Shown here: in pieces, positions 9,029-16,825 of the stretch
How the letters are laid out: each line of letters begins with the position of its first letter
How positions within the stretch are numbered: position 1 is the stretch's first letter
NCBI GenBank assembly: GCA_004369085.1
Contig: ML210523.1
Location: 1-18,707 of the forward strand
Direction: 5' to 3'
Source of the DNA: Coprinopsis marcescibilis
Lineage: Eukaryota > Basidiomycota > Agaricomycetes > Agaricales > Psathyrellaceae
DNA: 18,707 bases
The notes under the pieces: generated by a model
Database searches by the model: none
What the model was told of the DNA's origin: nothing
What the model saw: only the letters and a program-made list of their open reading frames with translations
Translations under genes and position numbers: made by a program

Positions 9029-9439
9029 GTCGATGTAACTTCTTGTAATCTTCTAAGATCCGAGTGGCGTTAATCAAATGACGAGATGGTTCCCATGATG
9101 CTTCGGATAACGGATATCCCTTCCATTGGACAAGGAACAAATGACCTCTTCCTCGCTTTTTGTGGTTGATAATCGACTCCACTTCATATTCTTCTTGGCA
9201 GTCGATAAGATCAGGTGGTGGAGTGGAGTGGGAAGGGCCGTGCATGTCGGTTTCCGTATATGGAGAAAGCCATATGGTGTGAAAGATGTTGTGAATCTTC
9301 CATTGAGTTGGCAGAGCAAGGCGATAAGAAACTGGTCTGATGACTTCCGTTATCTTGAAGGGTCCTTCTCGTTTTGGTCTTATCTTGTTGGAAAGATAAC
9401 ATCTGTTGAGATTCTTCGCTTCTAGCCATACTTTATCGC
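9024..9439 (-). pseudogene. pol: gypsy pol C-terminus: integrase tail and chromodomain
   Basis: The integrase continues here after the nested LTR: DKVWLEAKNLN, then the GPF-type module (REGPFKITEVIRPVSYRLAL), and a chromodomain at the end (EYEVESIINHKKRG, LFLVQWKGYPLSEASWEP, ATRILEDYKKLH) closing with TAA at 9024-9026. The aromatic-cage region (Y in EYEVE, W in VQWKGY, W in SWEP) is present. Chromodomains of chromoviruses direct integration to chromatin marks such as heterochromatin. The segment is in the same frame as the integrase at 9951-10893 once the 506-bp LTR and one 5-bp duplication are discounted. No stop occurs within it. Confidence 0.92.
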
Positions 9440-9945
9440 TGTTACGACGCAAGGCGAACAATACGCCTTAGTCGTTCGTCGATTGTTTACGATGGAGTCA
9501 AGACGATAGATCGTCGAGACGAGCGAGTTGGTCGAGAGAGTCGAGACGAGCTAACGTCAAGACGATAGAGTTTCAAGAGGATTTGAGCGAGACGATCTGT
9601 CGACGAGAAGACTAACCAAAGTCTTATTCGTAAACTATCGAGTTACAAGAGAGAAACGAGATCGAAACTAAAGTACAACTACCAACTATGGTAAGTTTAA
9701 ATATACTCTTCTTATCTCTTATCGATCTTATCGATAAGTTCCATCCGTTATCTACTACGTCATATCCTCATGTTTCTTATCTACCTAAAAATACCTTTAA
9801 AGATCCAAAAGATCAATAAGAAGTATCTACCGATTCATAATCAAACAATCCTAATCTTCGGAAATAATCGGCCTGTATCTCAAGGCATTCGTCTATTGTC
9901 AATATGTAACCGTCTTCATGTTCCACCATTGGAGATGGTGTAACA
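9440..9945 (-). repeat. Nested solo LTR inside pol, with perfect 5-bp target duplication
   Basis: It runs from TGTTACACC (9945, element sense) to CGTAACA (9440). ATCGC lies on both sides (9435-9439 and 9946-9950). The pol text on each side (KPFKLGD and KVWLEAKNL) joins in frame when the LTR and one duplication are removed, which shows insertion into an intact gene. It has a TATA box near 9692-9702 and the start-site complement at 9659-9670. It differs from the outer LTRs (for example ACCAACTATGGTAAG against CTAGTTAGGTAAG), so it belongs to a different copy of the same family. Confidence 0.95.
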
Positions 9946-9950
9946 ATCGC

Positions 9951-10893
9951 CAAGTTTGAAAGGTTTGACGTCATTTTGTGATCTGCTGATCATCCGATTT
10001 CTGGCTAGTTCGTGTGCAGCGATTGCTTCTTTCCGAGATAAGGTGAGGTCCGTCATTCTTGCTTCAACTGATGGAATGTTTGTTTGTTCAAATGCTTCCA
10101 GGATGCCTTGCGGTTGAAGTCCCATGATCAATTCAAATGGTGTCTTCTGATTGTCTGCGTGTCATTGGTTGTTGTAGGTAAATTCGAGCATGGGAAGGTG
10201 ATCTTTCCAAGTTTTGGGATGGTTGATGCAATAAATCCCTAGGTATGTCTGCACTTCTTGAAGTCCTCGTTCTGAATTTCCATCGGTTTGAGGGTGAAAA
10301 GCAGTAGAAAGTTGAGAGTCAATTCCCAGTCTTTTCAGGACTTCTCTATGGGATTTTGCTGCGAAATTGGGACCTCTATTGGATATGATTCTTTCGGGGA
10401 TTCCGAATCGTTTAAAGGTTGAGTTGATAATCATTTTTGCCGTGATTTCTGCGTTGACTTCTTTGTTGCAGGGAGTGAAAATCACCCCCTTAGTAAGTCC
10501 TTGATTCACCTGGATTAAGATGGAATCGTATGTTGTTCCGTTTTCCTCGATTGGTGGTAGGCCAGACATGAGGTCCATTGTTACAAATGCAAATGGTCGA
10601 TGAGATCCCGTTGATTTGTTTGGGATGAGAGTCGGTTTCAATGGTCGACGGTTGATTTTGAACTGTTGACATGTGGCGCATCCTTTGACGTAGTCTTGTA
10701 CGGCTCCTCTTATGCCGGGGAACCAATAGTTCTGACTGACTTTGTAGAAGGTTTCGAGTTCTCCTGGGTGTCCGGCAAGGATTGGGTTGTGGTGATCACG
10801 TATGATTTGTTGTCGAAGTTCTGGATTCTGGGGAATGTACATTTTCCCACAAAAGAATAATGCCGTTTGCCGTCTTTGGATTCTGTGTGCCAA
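9951..10893 (-). pseudogene. pol: gypsy integrase: zinc-binding domain and catalytic core
   Basis: This frame holds the HHCC module (HHNPILAGHPGE, then CATCQQFK) and the rve core. The core includes FVTMDLMSGLPP with the first catalytic Asp, IISNRGPNF where the second Asp is replaced by Asn (SDRGP expected), and HPQTDGNSERGLQEVQTYL with the Glu still present. TGA at 10162-10164 interrupts the core's end in NNQ-HADNQKTPF, and the same frame continues to KPFKLGD at the LTR junction. The integrase is one frame off from RT/RNase H; the shift lies at about 10851-10870, where both frames read parts of the same conserved text (KDGKR then LFFCGKMYIPQ). The missing Asp, stop and frameshift make it inactive. 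Confidence 0.92.
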
Positions 10894-11171
10894 TCTGCCA
10901 AGTCTTTTTGTAATTCGGTTGGAATATCTTTATCTTTCAAAAGATCTTGTATTTTGTCCGCCATTCCAATGTCGAAAGCTTCTTCTGGTTGATCCAAAAT
11001 TCGAGTCAGTAGATCAACATTCATCAACTTCAGATTGACCTCTTTGGGAAATTGATCTTCCGAAAGGAGGATCATATCTTCGTTATCATGATTGCCATGT
11101 TCCGGAAGATGATCCGGTCGCCGAGAGAGTGCATCGGATTGAACCATTTTGCTTCTGGGTGTGTAGTTGAA
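10871..11171 (-). pseudogene. pol: gypsy pol: end of RNase H and connection to integrase
   Basis: Past the TGA at 11172-11174 the frame continues FNYTPRSKMVQSDALSRRPDH, the usual DALSRR ending of gypsy RNase H. An acidic connector (GNHDNEDMILLSEDQFP) and a helical stretch (FDIGMADKIQDLLKDKDIP) follow, before the frameshift into the integrase. FNY occurs on both sides of the stop, so the break sits in a short repeated text. Confidence 0.8.
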
Positions 11172-11708
11172 TCAATAGTTGAATTTGGTGAGGAATGTGT
11201 ACCATCTTCCTTGTCGTCGATTCAATTTTCGTGTTTCTCGGAAGTAAGAAAGGTTCTTGTGGTCGGATAATACCTCAATAGGATATTGAGCTCCCATTAG
11301 GTAGTGTCTCCATTCGGTAAAAGCTCGAATAAGAGCCAAGAGTTCTCTGTCATAGATTTCATAATTGCGTTTGGTTGGTGACAGTGTTTTTGATATGAAA
11401 GAGACTGGATGGCGGGCTCCATTGGCGTCACATTGAGTGAGGACAGCTCCGGTGGCATATTTTGAAGCATCGCATTCGACTTGGAAAGGTTTCTCCAAGT
11501 CGGGCATGATCAGGACGGGTTGTTCTGTGAATCGATTCTTCAAAGTGTCAAATGTGGTTTGTTGTTGCAGTGTCCATTCGAACACTACTCCTTTTTGGAG
11601 GAGTTCGTTCATCGATTTTGCCAGTTCTGAATAACCTCGGATGAATCTTCGATAGAAATTTCCGAATCCTAGAAAGGATCGTACTTGTTTCACAGTTTTC
11701 GGGGCAGG
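11172..11708 (-). pseudogene. pol: gypsy RT thumb/connection and RNase H
   Basis: It begins after a TAG at 11709-11711 that replaces the Trp expected in [30 protein letters not shown] is the standard gypsy text after RT. RNase H follows: [17 protein letters not shown] (first catalytic Asp), [17 protein letters not shown] (catalytic Glu in the DREL block) and [13 protein letters not shown] (Asp in the SDHKNL motif). The catalytic residues look intact, and only the flanking stops break the gene. RNase H degrades the RNA strand during reverse transcription. In self-priming elements RNase H activity is also needed to cut the primer from the 5' end of the RNA, which is relevant here. Confidence 0.93.
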
Positions 11709-12647
11709 CTAGTCCTGGATTCCAGCGACCTTTTTGGGGTCCATGGAGATTCGTCCTTCTTCGATGATCATGCCGAGATATTTGATGCGGGTTTGACAAA
11801 ATTGGCATTTCTCCGGTTTCAGGTAAAGGTCGTTATCCTTGAGCACTTGGAGGGTTTTTCGCGTGTATTCAATCATCTTCTCCTTGGTTTTGGTGAAGAT
11901 GAGAATGTCGTCCATGTAGATGATGATGCAGCGTCCTTCCATTTTGAGTTTGTCGAAGATGTGATCCATCATTGCCTGAAACGTTGCCGGAGAATTGCAC
12001 ATGCCGAAAAACATGACTGTGGGTTCGAATAGTCCTAAGTTCGTTTTAAATGCCGCCTTCCATTGATCACCGTCTCTGATCCGAATGTTATTGTAACCCC
12101 ATCGCACGTCCAATTTAGTGAAGTATTTCGCTCCTTTCAGTTTGTCGAGAAGTTTGGTGATGAGTGGAAGTGGATAGGCGTTCTTGATTGTCCATTCGTT
12201 GAGATAGCGATAATCTTGACAGGGTCGAAGAGTAGTCTTTAGTTCTCCATCTTCGACAATCTGTTTCTTTTTGATGAAAAAGAAAGGGGCGGCATTCGGA
12301 GATTGTGAGGGTCGAATGTACATTTTGACGAGGTTCTCCTGAATGAACTTTTCCAGTTCCTTTTGTTCGTCCAGGGTGAGGTTGTAGGTTTTGAACGATT
12401 TAGGGATAAAACCATCTTTTAACTCAATCTTGTGGTCCCAAGGTTTCGAGTCAGGAAATCGGTCGGCTTTCTTTTTGTCGAAAATGTTCATATAATCATG
12501 ATATTCTTCCGGTATCCGTTGTTCCAAAGTAAGGGTCGAGGTATCCTCAGCAACTGCAAGTTCTTGTGCAATGGTCGACTTAGCCCGAATCCAAATTGTT
12601 TGGAGGTGAGGACTATCTTTTCCTTGAAAATCATGTAAGAGGGCCAT
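11709..12647 (-). CDS. pol: gypsy reverse transcriptase domain (open segment of pol)
   Basis: A 312-codon open segment of pol, not an independent gene; it continues the protease frame. Blocks in order: a linker ([19 protein letters not shown]), the RT start [37 protein letters not shown], motif [18 protein letters not shown] with the catalytic Asp, [20 protein letters not shown] (motif B), motif [11 protein letters not shown] with both Asp residues of YMDD, and [19 protein letters not shown]. All RT catalytic aspartates are present. It converts element RNA to DNA in cytoplasmic particles. The segment ends at TAG 11709-11711. Confidence 0.94.
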   Translation of the reverse strand: MALLHDFQGKDSPHLQTIWIRAKSTIAQELAVAEDTSTLTLEQRIPEEYHDYMNIFDKKKADRFPDSKPWDHKIELKDGFIPKSFKTYNLTLDEQKELEKFIQENLVKMYIRPSQSPNAAPFFFIKKKQIVEDGELKTTLRPCQDYRYLNEWTIKNAYPLPLITKLLDKLKGAKYFTKLDVRWGYNNIRIRDGDQWKAAFKTNLGLFEPTVMFFGMCNSPATFQAMMDHIFDKLKMEGRCIIIYMDDILIFTKTKEKMIEYTRKTLQVLKDNDLYLKPEKCQFCQTRIKYLGMIIEEGRISMDPKKVAGIQD

Positions 12648-13189
12648 GTCGATGTCTTCCTGGGTAGGGTCTGCTTGTTTTTTTGTTTTCTTGGTTCAAA
12701 GGTATTTGAGAAGGGCTTGTGTTACTTTTGAAAGTTCCTTCGTCTGCCAAGAGAGTGTTCCGTTTTTCCAATCAATCAAAGGGTTTGTCCTTCAAAGCCA
12801 AGGTGCTCCAAGGATGATCTTTTCTTGTCCTAGGCCGGTGACATAGAATCGTTCTTTGAAGCGACGTCCATGGATCGTGATGTACGCGTCTGTGTAGAAT
12901 CGGATGGTGCCGTTTTTGTTCAAGGTACCATCGACATTTCATGCAGGTATCAGGGTAGAGAGTCGAGTGAGGGGAATTTTTATTTTTTGTGCGTAGTTCT
13001 GATCAATGAATTGATCGTCTGCTCCACAGTTGACAAGAGTGGTTGTTCCAACATTTTCGGGTCCGCTTTTTCCGGTAAATGACAATGTTGTGGGGAAAAT
13101 CAAAGTCATATTGGATGGATTGGCATATAGGACAGACCGTACTATCTTAGGAGGTGCTACAGTTGGTATAGACCTCCTTAGGCAAAACC
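12648..13189 (-). pseudogene. pol: gypsy aspartic protease, N-terminal pol, broken
   Basis: In the -1 frame relative to gag, text runs from the frameshift site through SIPTVAPPKIVRSVLYANP to TTTLVNCGADDQFID. The last is the protease active-site region, where D-[ST]-G is expected and N-C-G is found, so the catalytic Asp is gone. Protease-like text follows (TDAYITIHGRRF, VTGLGQEKIILGAPWL), ending in a linker to RT. Three in-frame TGA codons break it at 12939-12941, 12792-12794 and 12696-12698, all in the frame of the RT at 12647. The enzyme would normally cut the Gag and Gag-Pol precursors in virus-like particles. Confidence 0.87.
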
Positions 13190-13190
13190 C
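13149..13190 (-). promoter_or_regulatory. -1 programmed ribosomal frameshift signal at the gag end
   Basis: Element sense: gag codons GAG GGT TTT GCC TAA contain G GGT TTT (13190-13184), a canonical X-XXY-YYZ slippery heptamer in the right phase, two codons before the gag stop. After a 5-nt spacer (GCCTA) comes a stem of AGGAGGT (13178-13172) with ACCTCCT (13155-13149). It extends by CTA/TAG beyond a one-base bulge, with a 9-nt loop. Slippage moves ribosomes into exactly the frame in which the protease lies. Spacing and order match known signals; efficiency is unknown, and a pseudoknot was not searched for. Confidence 0.8.
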
Positions 13191-14545
13191 TCTTTCTTCT
13201 CAAGTTCGTCTTCGAATTTCTTGCGTTCTTCGGGGTCCATGTTGCTAAGGATTTGTTGGACTGATTTAAAAGCGGCAGTTCCGGTGTATTTCTTATTGGT
13301 GGTTCCGGAAGGAGAACCGGGTTTGTTTCGAGGTTTCCATGTGGTTCGGGGTTTGTTCCCGTCTTTCGGTTTGGAAGGGCAAGTGTTTAGGGCGTGTTCT
13401 GCCTTGCGGCAAAAGAAGCACAGTCCTTTTCGAATGCATTCTTCCCGAATTGCGTCTGTCATTTTGGGGAGTCGGACGAAGGGTTTCTTTGTGTTAAACG
13501 AGTCGATATCCATTGGTACTCCATAGTCTTCATTGGTTTTGGCAGGGGTGTTTGCGAACGATCGAATTCCTTTCTTCATGAGTTGGAGCATCCTTTGGTC
13601 ATTGGATACTTCGGTGACGGCAGTGTACCAAGCTTGGAGATGACTGGGTTTGGTAGCACGGTTCCAAATTTTCTCGAGAAGTGCGTCATCGAGAGTGCTT
13701 CGGAAAATGTCGGTGATGATTTTATTGGCTGGGTCTTCGGGATTGGTGAGGTCTGGTCGATATACAGTTTCTGCCAATTTGTTTTTGAAGGTGTTGACGA
13801 AGTCTTCTCCGGAGGTTTTCCATTTCATTTTTAGGTTCTTGAGTTGTTGGAAAGCGATGTCGGCCCGTTCTTTTTCGAAGAATGAGTCGTTGAGTTTCTT
13901 GCAAAACGTTGGCCAAGTTCCTAATTGGATTTGTTCTCCCATTTTGGCGTCGTTCATGAATGTTCGTTTCCAATCTGCTGCTGTTCCTTCTATCATATAT
14001 GAAAGGGTGAAGAGAATTTTCTTGTTATCGCTCCAATCTGGATTGGCAAGGATATAGAGGACAATTTCTTCCAGCCATGTTTCGTATTTGCCACGAGAGC
14101 TGTCAAATTCGGATGGTTTTCGCATTCCTTTTATTTCTTCATCTTTATCGCGTTTGGTCGAGGTCTTTCGTATGGATGGTCCTTCGTCAGCCATGATTTC
14201 TGGTTGGTAATTCACGAATTTCTGTTTGTCTTCGTAGTTTCGTTGGGCAATTTCTTGCACTCGTTGTTGTCGTTCGGTTTCTTGATATAGTTCGAGAATC
14301 GTTTGTGACGATTCAATGTTCAATTGAAATTGTTCTTGTTCAGGTGGGGTCTGCCCGGTTGGTTCTGTTTCGGTTTCGTCCTGTTCGTATGTTGGGTCAA
14401 ATTCCCGTCGTTGCTTTCCTTTGTCGGAGATCAATCGTTTAATCGTAGATCGATCTGTATCTTTCGAGTATGGTGCAGATGTTGTTGGTGGTTCTGCCGA
14501 TCTTCTGGTTGGTCCGACATTTCTGGTTTGTTCGTAGTTGGCCAT
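13178..14545 (-). CDS. gag: gypsy Gag polyprotein
   Basis: Intact 455-codon frame. Gag assembles the virus-like particle and packages the RNA. ATG at 14545 lies in a good fungal context (CAAAATGGCC) and is the first ATG after the LTR. The N-terminal about 130 residues are polar, Gln/Glu-rich and probably disordered or coiled (TILELYQETERQQRVQEIAQ). The central part is capsid-like (KYETWLEEIVLYILANPDWSDN, GTAADWKRTF, ADIAFQQLKNLKMKW). The C-terminal part has one knuckle CFFCRKAEHALNTC at residues 376-389 (C-x2-C-x4-H-x4-C), flanked by a basic Lys/Arg/Pro stretch suited to RNA. It ends KKEGFA-stop over the frameshift heptamer. It is the only gene of this element without a stop or shift. Confidence 0.95.
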   Translation of the reverse strand: MANYEQTRNVGPTRRSAEPPTTSAPYSKDTDRSTIKRLISDKGKQRREFDPTYEQDETETEPTGQTPPEQEQFQLNIESSQTILELYQETERQQRVQEIAQRNYEDKQKFVNYQPEIMADEGPSIRKTSTKRDKDEEIKGMRKPSEFDSSRGKYETWLEEIVLYILANPDWSDNKKILFTLSYMIEGTAADWKRTFMNDAKMGEQIQLGTWPTFCKKLNDSFFEKERADIAFQQLKNLKMKWKTSGEDFVNTFKNKLAETVYRPDLTNPEDPANKIITDIFRSTLDDALLEKIWNRATKPSHLQAWYTAVTEVSNDQRMLQLMKKGIRSFANTPAKTNEDYGVPMDIDSFNTKKPFVRLPKMTDAIREECIRKGLCFFCRKAEHALNTCPSKPKDGNKPRTTWKPRNKPGSPSGTTNKKYTGTAAFKSVQQILSNMDPEERKKFEDELEKKEGFA

Positions 14546-14558
14546 TTTGGCGAAAGGT

Positions 14559-14578
14559 CCTCGTCCCGATCGACGAGG
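14559..14578 (-). ncRNA. Leader RNA hairpin with palindromic loop
   Basis: Between primer site and gag ATG, the element RNA can form a perfect 7-bp stem CCTCGTC/GACGAGG with loop GATCGG. The loop contains self-complementary GATC, as kissing-loop dimer signals do. The packaging or dimerisation role is inference. Confidence 0.45.
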
Positions 14579-14589
14579 TTGTGATTGAG

Positions 14590-14601
14590 TAGTTTCGATC
14601 T
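14590..14601 (-). promoter_or_regulatory. Self-complementary primer-binding site (Tf1/sushi-type)
   Basis: Two bases after the 5' LTR end, the element strand reads AGATCGAAACTA. Its exact 12-nt complement, TAGTTTCGATCT, is inside the LTRs about 35 nt after the TATA box (TATATTTAA), i.e. at the expected transcript start. It is identical in the LTRs at 3521, 7109 and 9440 and carries one change in the 5' LTR (14781-14792). Elements of the Tf1/sushi group prime reverse transcription with the folded 5' end of their own RNA rather than a tRNA; this arrangement fits that. Confidence 0.82.
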
Positions 14602-14603
14602 TC

Positions 14604-14893
14604 TGTTACGACACAAGGCGAATAGTACGCCTTAGTCGTTGGTCGATAGTTAATCGAGGAAGTCAAGACAAGTGAATGTCAAGACGATTGAGTTTCAAAA
14701 GAGTCTGAGCAAGATGATCCGTCGACGAGAAGACTAACAAAAGTCTTATTTGTGAACTATCGAAGTACAAAAGAGAAACGAGATTGAAACTAAAGTACAA
14801 CTATCTAGTTAGGTAAGTTTAAATATACAATTCTTATCTCCTTATCAATGTTATCGATAAGTTCCATCCGTTATCATACTAAAAATAAGAAAA
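14604..14893 (-). repeat. 5' LTR of the gypsy element, truncated
   Basis: It starts (element 3' end) TGTTACG at 14604 and matches the 3' LTR through TATCATACTAAAAATAAGAAAA, then stops at about 14893. The remaining U3, about 200 bp including the U3 reading frame and the terminal TGTTA, is missing. Its start-site sequence has a CG-to-TG change (AGATTGAAACTA on the plus strand). Beyond the break the sequence is not copia, so the flank has been rearranged. Confidence 0.9.
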
Positions 14894-14926
14894 TGGAGTA
14901 CATTACACTCACCCACCACTCTCCGT

Positions 14927-15080
14927 AGAGTCTTCGGAGACTTTGTGAAGACTCTTCGAGGACTATGTGAAGACTTTACAGAGACTTTGTGAAGAGTCTT
15001 CGAGGATTGTACAAAGACTCTTTGGAGACTTTGTGAAGAGTCTCTGGAGAGTCTTCGAAGAGTCTCTGAAGAGACTTTAT
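14927..15080 (+). repeat. Tandem repeat with an 11-bp unit (14 copies)
   Basis: Fourteen head-to-tail 11-mers of the type AGACTTTGTGA or AGAGTCTTCGA, with a higher order of 22 bp in the first ten copies; a poorer copy may precede at 14916-14926. Units of the two types are partly inverted relative to each other (GAAGA and TCTTC), so hairpins are possible. It lies between the truncated LTR and the upstream region of the chitin synthase pseudogene. Confidence 0.9.
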
Positions 15081-15319
15081 TGCTATTTACATGTACCGCC
15101 GCTGCTCATGGCCGCAAACTAGCCAGATATTTTATTCCTTCCGTCCTCCAAGCAGTAGCTTTCTAGCAGTTCACCGGCAGGCTATACCCTCTCTTGCTGT
15201 TCTGTCTCAATATCCATTCCCTTCCTTCTGTTCAGCTGCGAGCCCGTTACTAGGACAGATGGCTGCCGTCAGCTGCTCCACACGACGACGACGACGTTCT
15301 CGACTAGTGAAACGGTTGG
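15081..15319 (+). other. Upstream region of the chitin synthase pseudogene
   Basis: Pyrimidine-rich runs (TTCCTTCTG, CCTCTCTTGC type) and a CGA repeat at about 15283-15295 resemble fungal promoter or 5' UTR sequence. The 89-codon ORF here (15091-15360) overlaps the motor gene's start in another frame and has no recognisable content. Confidence 0.4.
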
Positions 15320-16505
15320 ATGTCTTTGGCACAGAGGACGCAGGCCATCGCCTCTGGTGACCTGCTGGACCTAGTTGTGTCCTCAGCGAAGACGATTTAC
15401 CTGACGGACGATGCCATTCTCTCTCTGTCCTCCACGCACAGTTCCGTAGCAACCTGCCATACACACGCATTGGGTCGACACATCTGGTGGTTGTGAACCC
15501 CTACAAGAGTCTAGTTAGCAGCGGGTAGGCAGCGGCAAAGGAGTACGAGGAACGGCTGTACAGGGACACGTCAAGGGCTGATGGTGTGGATGCCAATGTC
15601 CCCTGGCCGCTGCAACCGCACGTCTATGAGACGGTGGTCAAGATGCATCTGCTCATGTGCAAAAAGAAGGAAGCCCAGGCTGTCGTTGCTCGGTATGTTG
15701 CTATTGACCTGATTCTATTCAATAATTCTAATCGACTTTCTAGTGGAATTACGGGTTCTGGAAAGTTGAATTCCCTGCGACTCCTGAAGAACCGGCTGCT
15801 GCTGCTCTCGACGCATTCGAAAAGGAGCTGGCGATCGCACAGCATATCCCTCCTGACCATCCTCACACCCGAAAAAGGGCGCATCGCCTCTGCCAAAGTG
15901 CTCAGTTACAACCTTGACAAGAGCCATCTCACCTGGCTCACCAACGATGAGTGCACCTTCCACATATTCTACCAGTTCCTCAATGCCTCGACCCTGATGG
16001 AGCAGGACGCATTCAATTGCAACCTCAAGGATCCGTCCGACTATGTGTTGCTGGCATCAAGCGGCTGCTACAGGCTGCCCGCCGGCCCATTTTCGAACCC
16101 AAGCAATGTCCAACCTTCACGATTTTCCTTCTGGACCAGCCTGGATTCCAGACAAGGGGCCCAAGCGGGACAACAGGCATCTTGCTCAGCGGGGCGATGC
16201 TGTTGGCCTCTACCTATGGCAGCGGATGATGGACGGCGGGTTGTCCATCTCTACCCCTCCCTCTGAGGACAACGATGTGTGTGGAGATGCTGAGGGAACC
16301 AGAGAATGTGCTGCAGACCCTACAGACCATTTCCGGGTCGGCCAAGAAGACGGGAGGAATTGTTGGTGTCCTCGCATGGGCGTGCTACAATTTCAAGGGC
16401 GGCAAGGGAGTGATGGTGCAAGACGGACAGGCACGCGACGAAGTGTTTGTCTGGGAGCTCAGCACTCACCAGCCGATTTGCGGAGCGGTACAAGGGGCTT
16501 TTTAG
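15320..16505 (+). pseudogene. Chitin synthase with myosin motor domain, N-terminal motor fragment, decayed
   Basis: Fungal class V/VII-type chitin synthases carry an N-terminal myosin motor that tethers the enzyme near growth sites. ATG 15320 starts MSLAQRTQAIASGDLLDLV, then TIYLTDDAILSL. A 2-nt excess near 15428 shifts the frame to QFRSNLPYTRIGS and LVVVNPYKSLV (motor N-terminal text), with TAG at 15526-15528, then AKEYEERLYRD and LQPHVYETVVKMH. After an intron (15693-15743) comes GITGSGK, the P-loop, whose following Ser/Thr is replaced by Leu. Then IASAKVLSYNLDKS, CTFHIFYQFLN and LASSGCYRLPAGPF. Another frame gives FLLDQPGFQTRGPSGTT (relay-helix entry) and VEMLREPENV plus KKTGGIVGVL before the final stop. 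The switch I region and a large middle block are deleted. The rest of the motor and the whole synthase domain are absent. Confidence 0.85.
15693..15743 (+). other. Intron retained in the chitin synthase pseudogene
   Basis: GTATGT donor, CTAAT branch-like sequence about 15 nt before the end, and CTTTCTAG acceptor. Removing these 51 bp joins CG to T and gives ARGITGSGK, the normal approach to the P-loop. Being a multiple of three without a stop, it also reads through as protein (YVAIDLILFNN), which is misleading. Confidence 0.85.
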
Positions 16506-16825
16506 CTCAGGATACGCAGTTTCCGTTGTATATGTTATGTTAATTTCTTACGATGTGTTGTTGTGCAAATAAATGGATGTTTGATGCATATACTTCTGAC
16601 TTCATCTCCCTTCCATTTTCAGGGTCGCTCACACAAAACGGAACCTTCTGGAATTCACTTCAGCTTGTATCCAGTTGAATCGAACCGCTTTTTAATTCAT
16701 CCAGTCGTATGCATTCAAATCGTACAATACACTAGATTGACAAATACTAAATACTCGTCGCACAGGACTGGGAAATTCTAAAATCAGAGGTGCATACATA
16801 GTGTCAGCACCCGCTATAAGCACAC
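16506..16825. other. Intergenic, no gene seen
   Basis: AT-richer than its neighbours. An AATAAA at 16568-16573 lies 60 bp past the motor fragment's stop and could be an old polyadenylation signal. The plus-strand ORF 16563-16781 has no recognisable content. Confidence 0.4.

Larger units (their letters stand above)
7109..14893 (-). mobile_element. Chromodomain Ty3/gypsy retrotransposon (self-priming type) with third ORF, decayed
   Basis: In minus-strand order: 5' LTR (truncated, 14604-14893), self-priming site (14590-14601), gag (14545-13178), -1 frameshift signal (13149-13190), pol with protease, RT, RNase H, integrase and chromodomain (to 9024), a third ORF (8954-7638) and 3' LTR (7109-7604). 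A solo LTR of the same family is nested in pol (9440-9945). The outer LTRs share a distinctive block (TCTCCTTATCAATGTTATCG) and indel states that the nested LTR lacks, which pairs them as the element's own LTRs. The left flank is copia sequence with a candidate duplication GGAAC at 7104-7108; the right flank is lost. Gag is open but pol and the third ORF are broken, so this copy cannot act on its own. Confidence 0.93.

Noticed and set aside
9440..9945. Treating this LTR as the gypsy element's own 3' LTR
   Set aside because: Pol continues in frame beyond it to the chromodomain, it has its own ATCGC duplication, and it lacks the sequence variants shared by the LTRs at 7109 and 14604.
13394..13834. 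Plus-strand 146-codon ORF, and others opposite gag and pol (e.g. 11685-12032, 13650-14057)
   Set aside because: They are complements of well-supported gag/pol codons; low stop density follows from the real gene's codon use.
14927..15080. CRISPR array
   Set aside because: Units are contiguous 11-mers without spacers and the genome is eukaryotic.
15586..16266. A single continuous 226-residue protein
   Set aside because: It reads through the 51-bp intron and, after about 16090, leaves the motor frame; the motor similarity continues in another frame.
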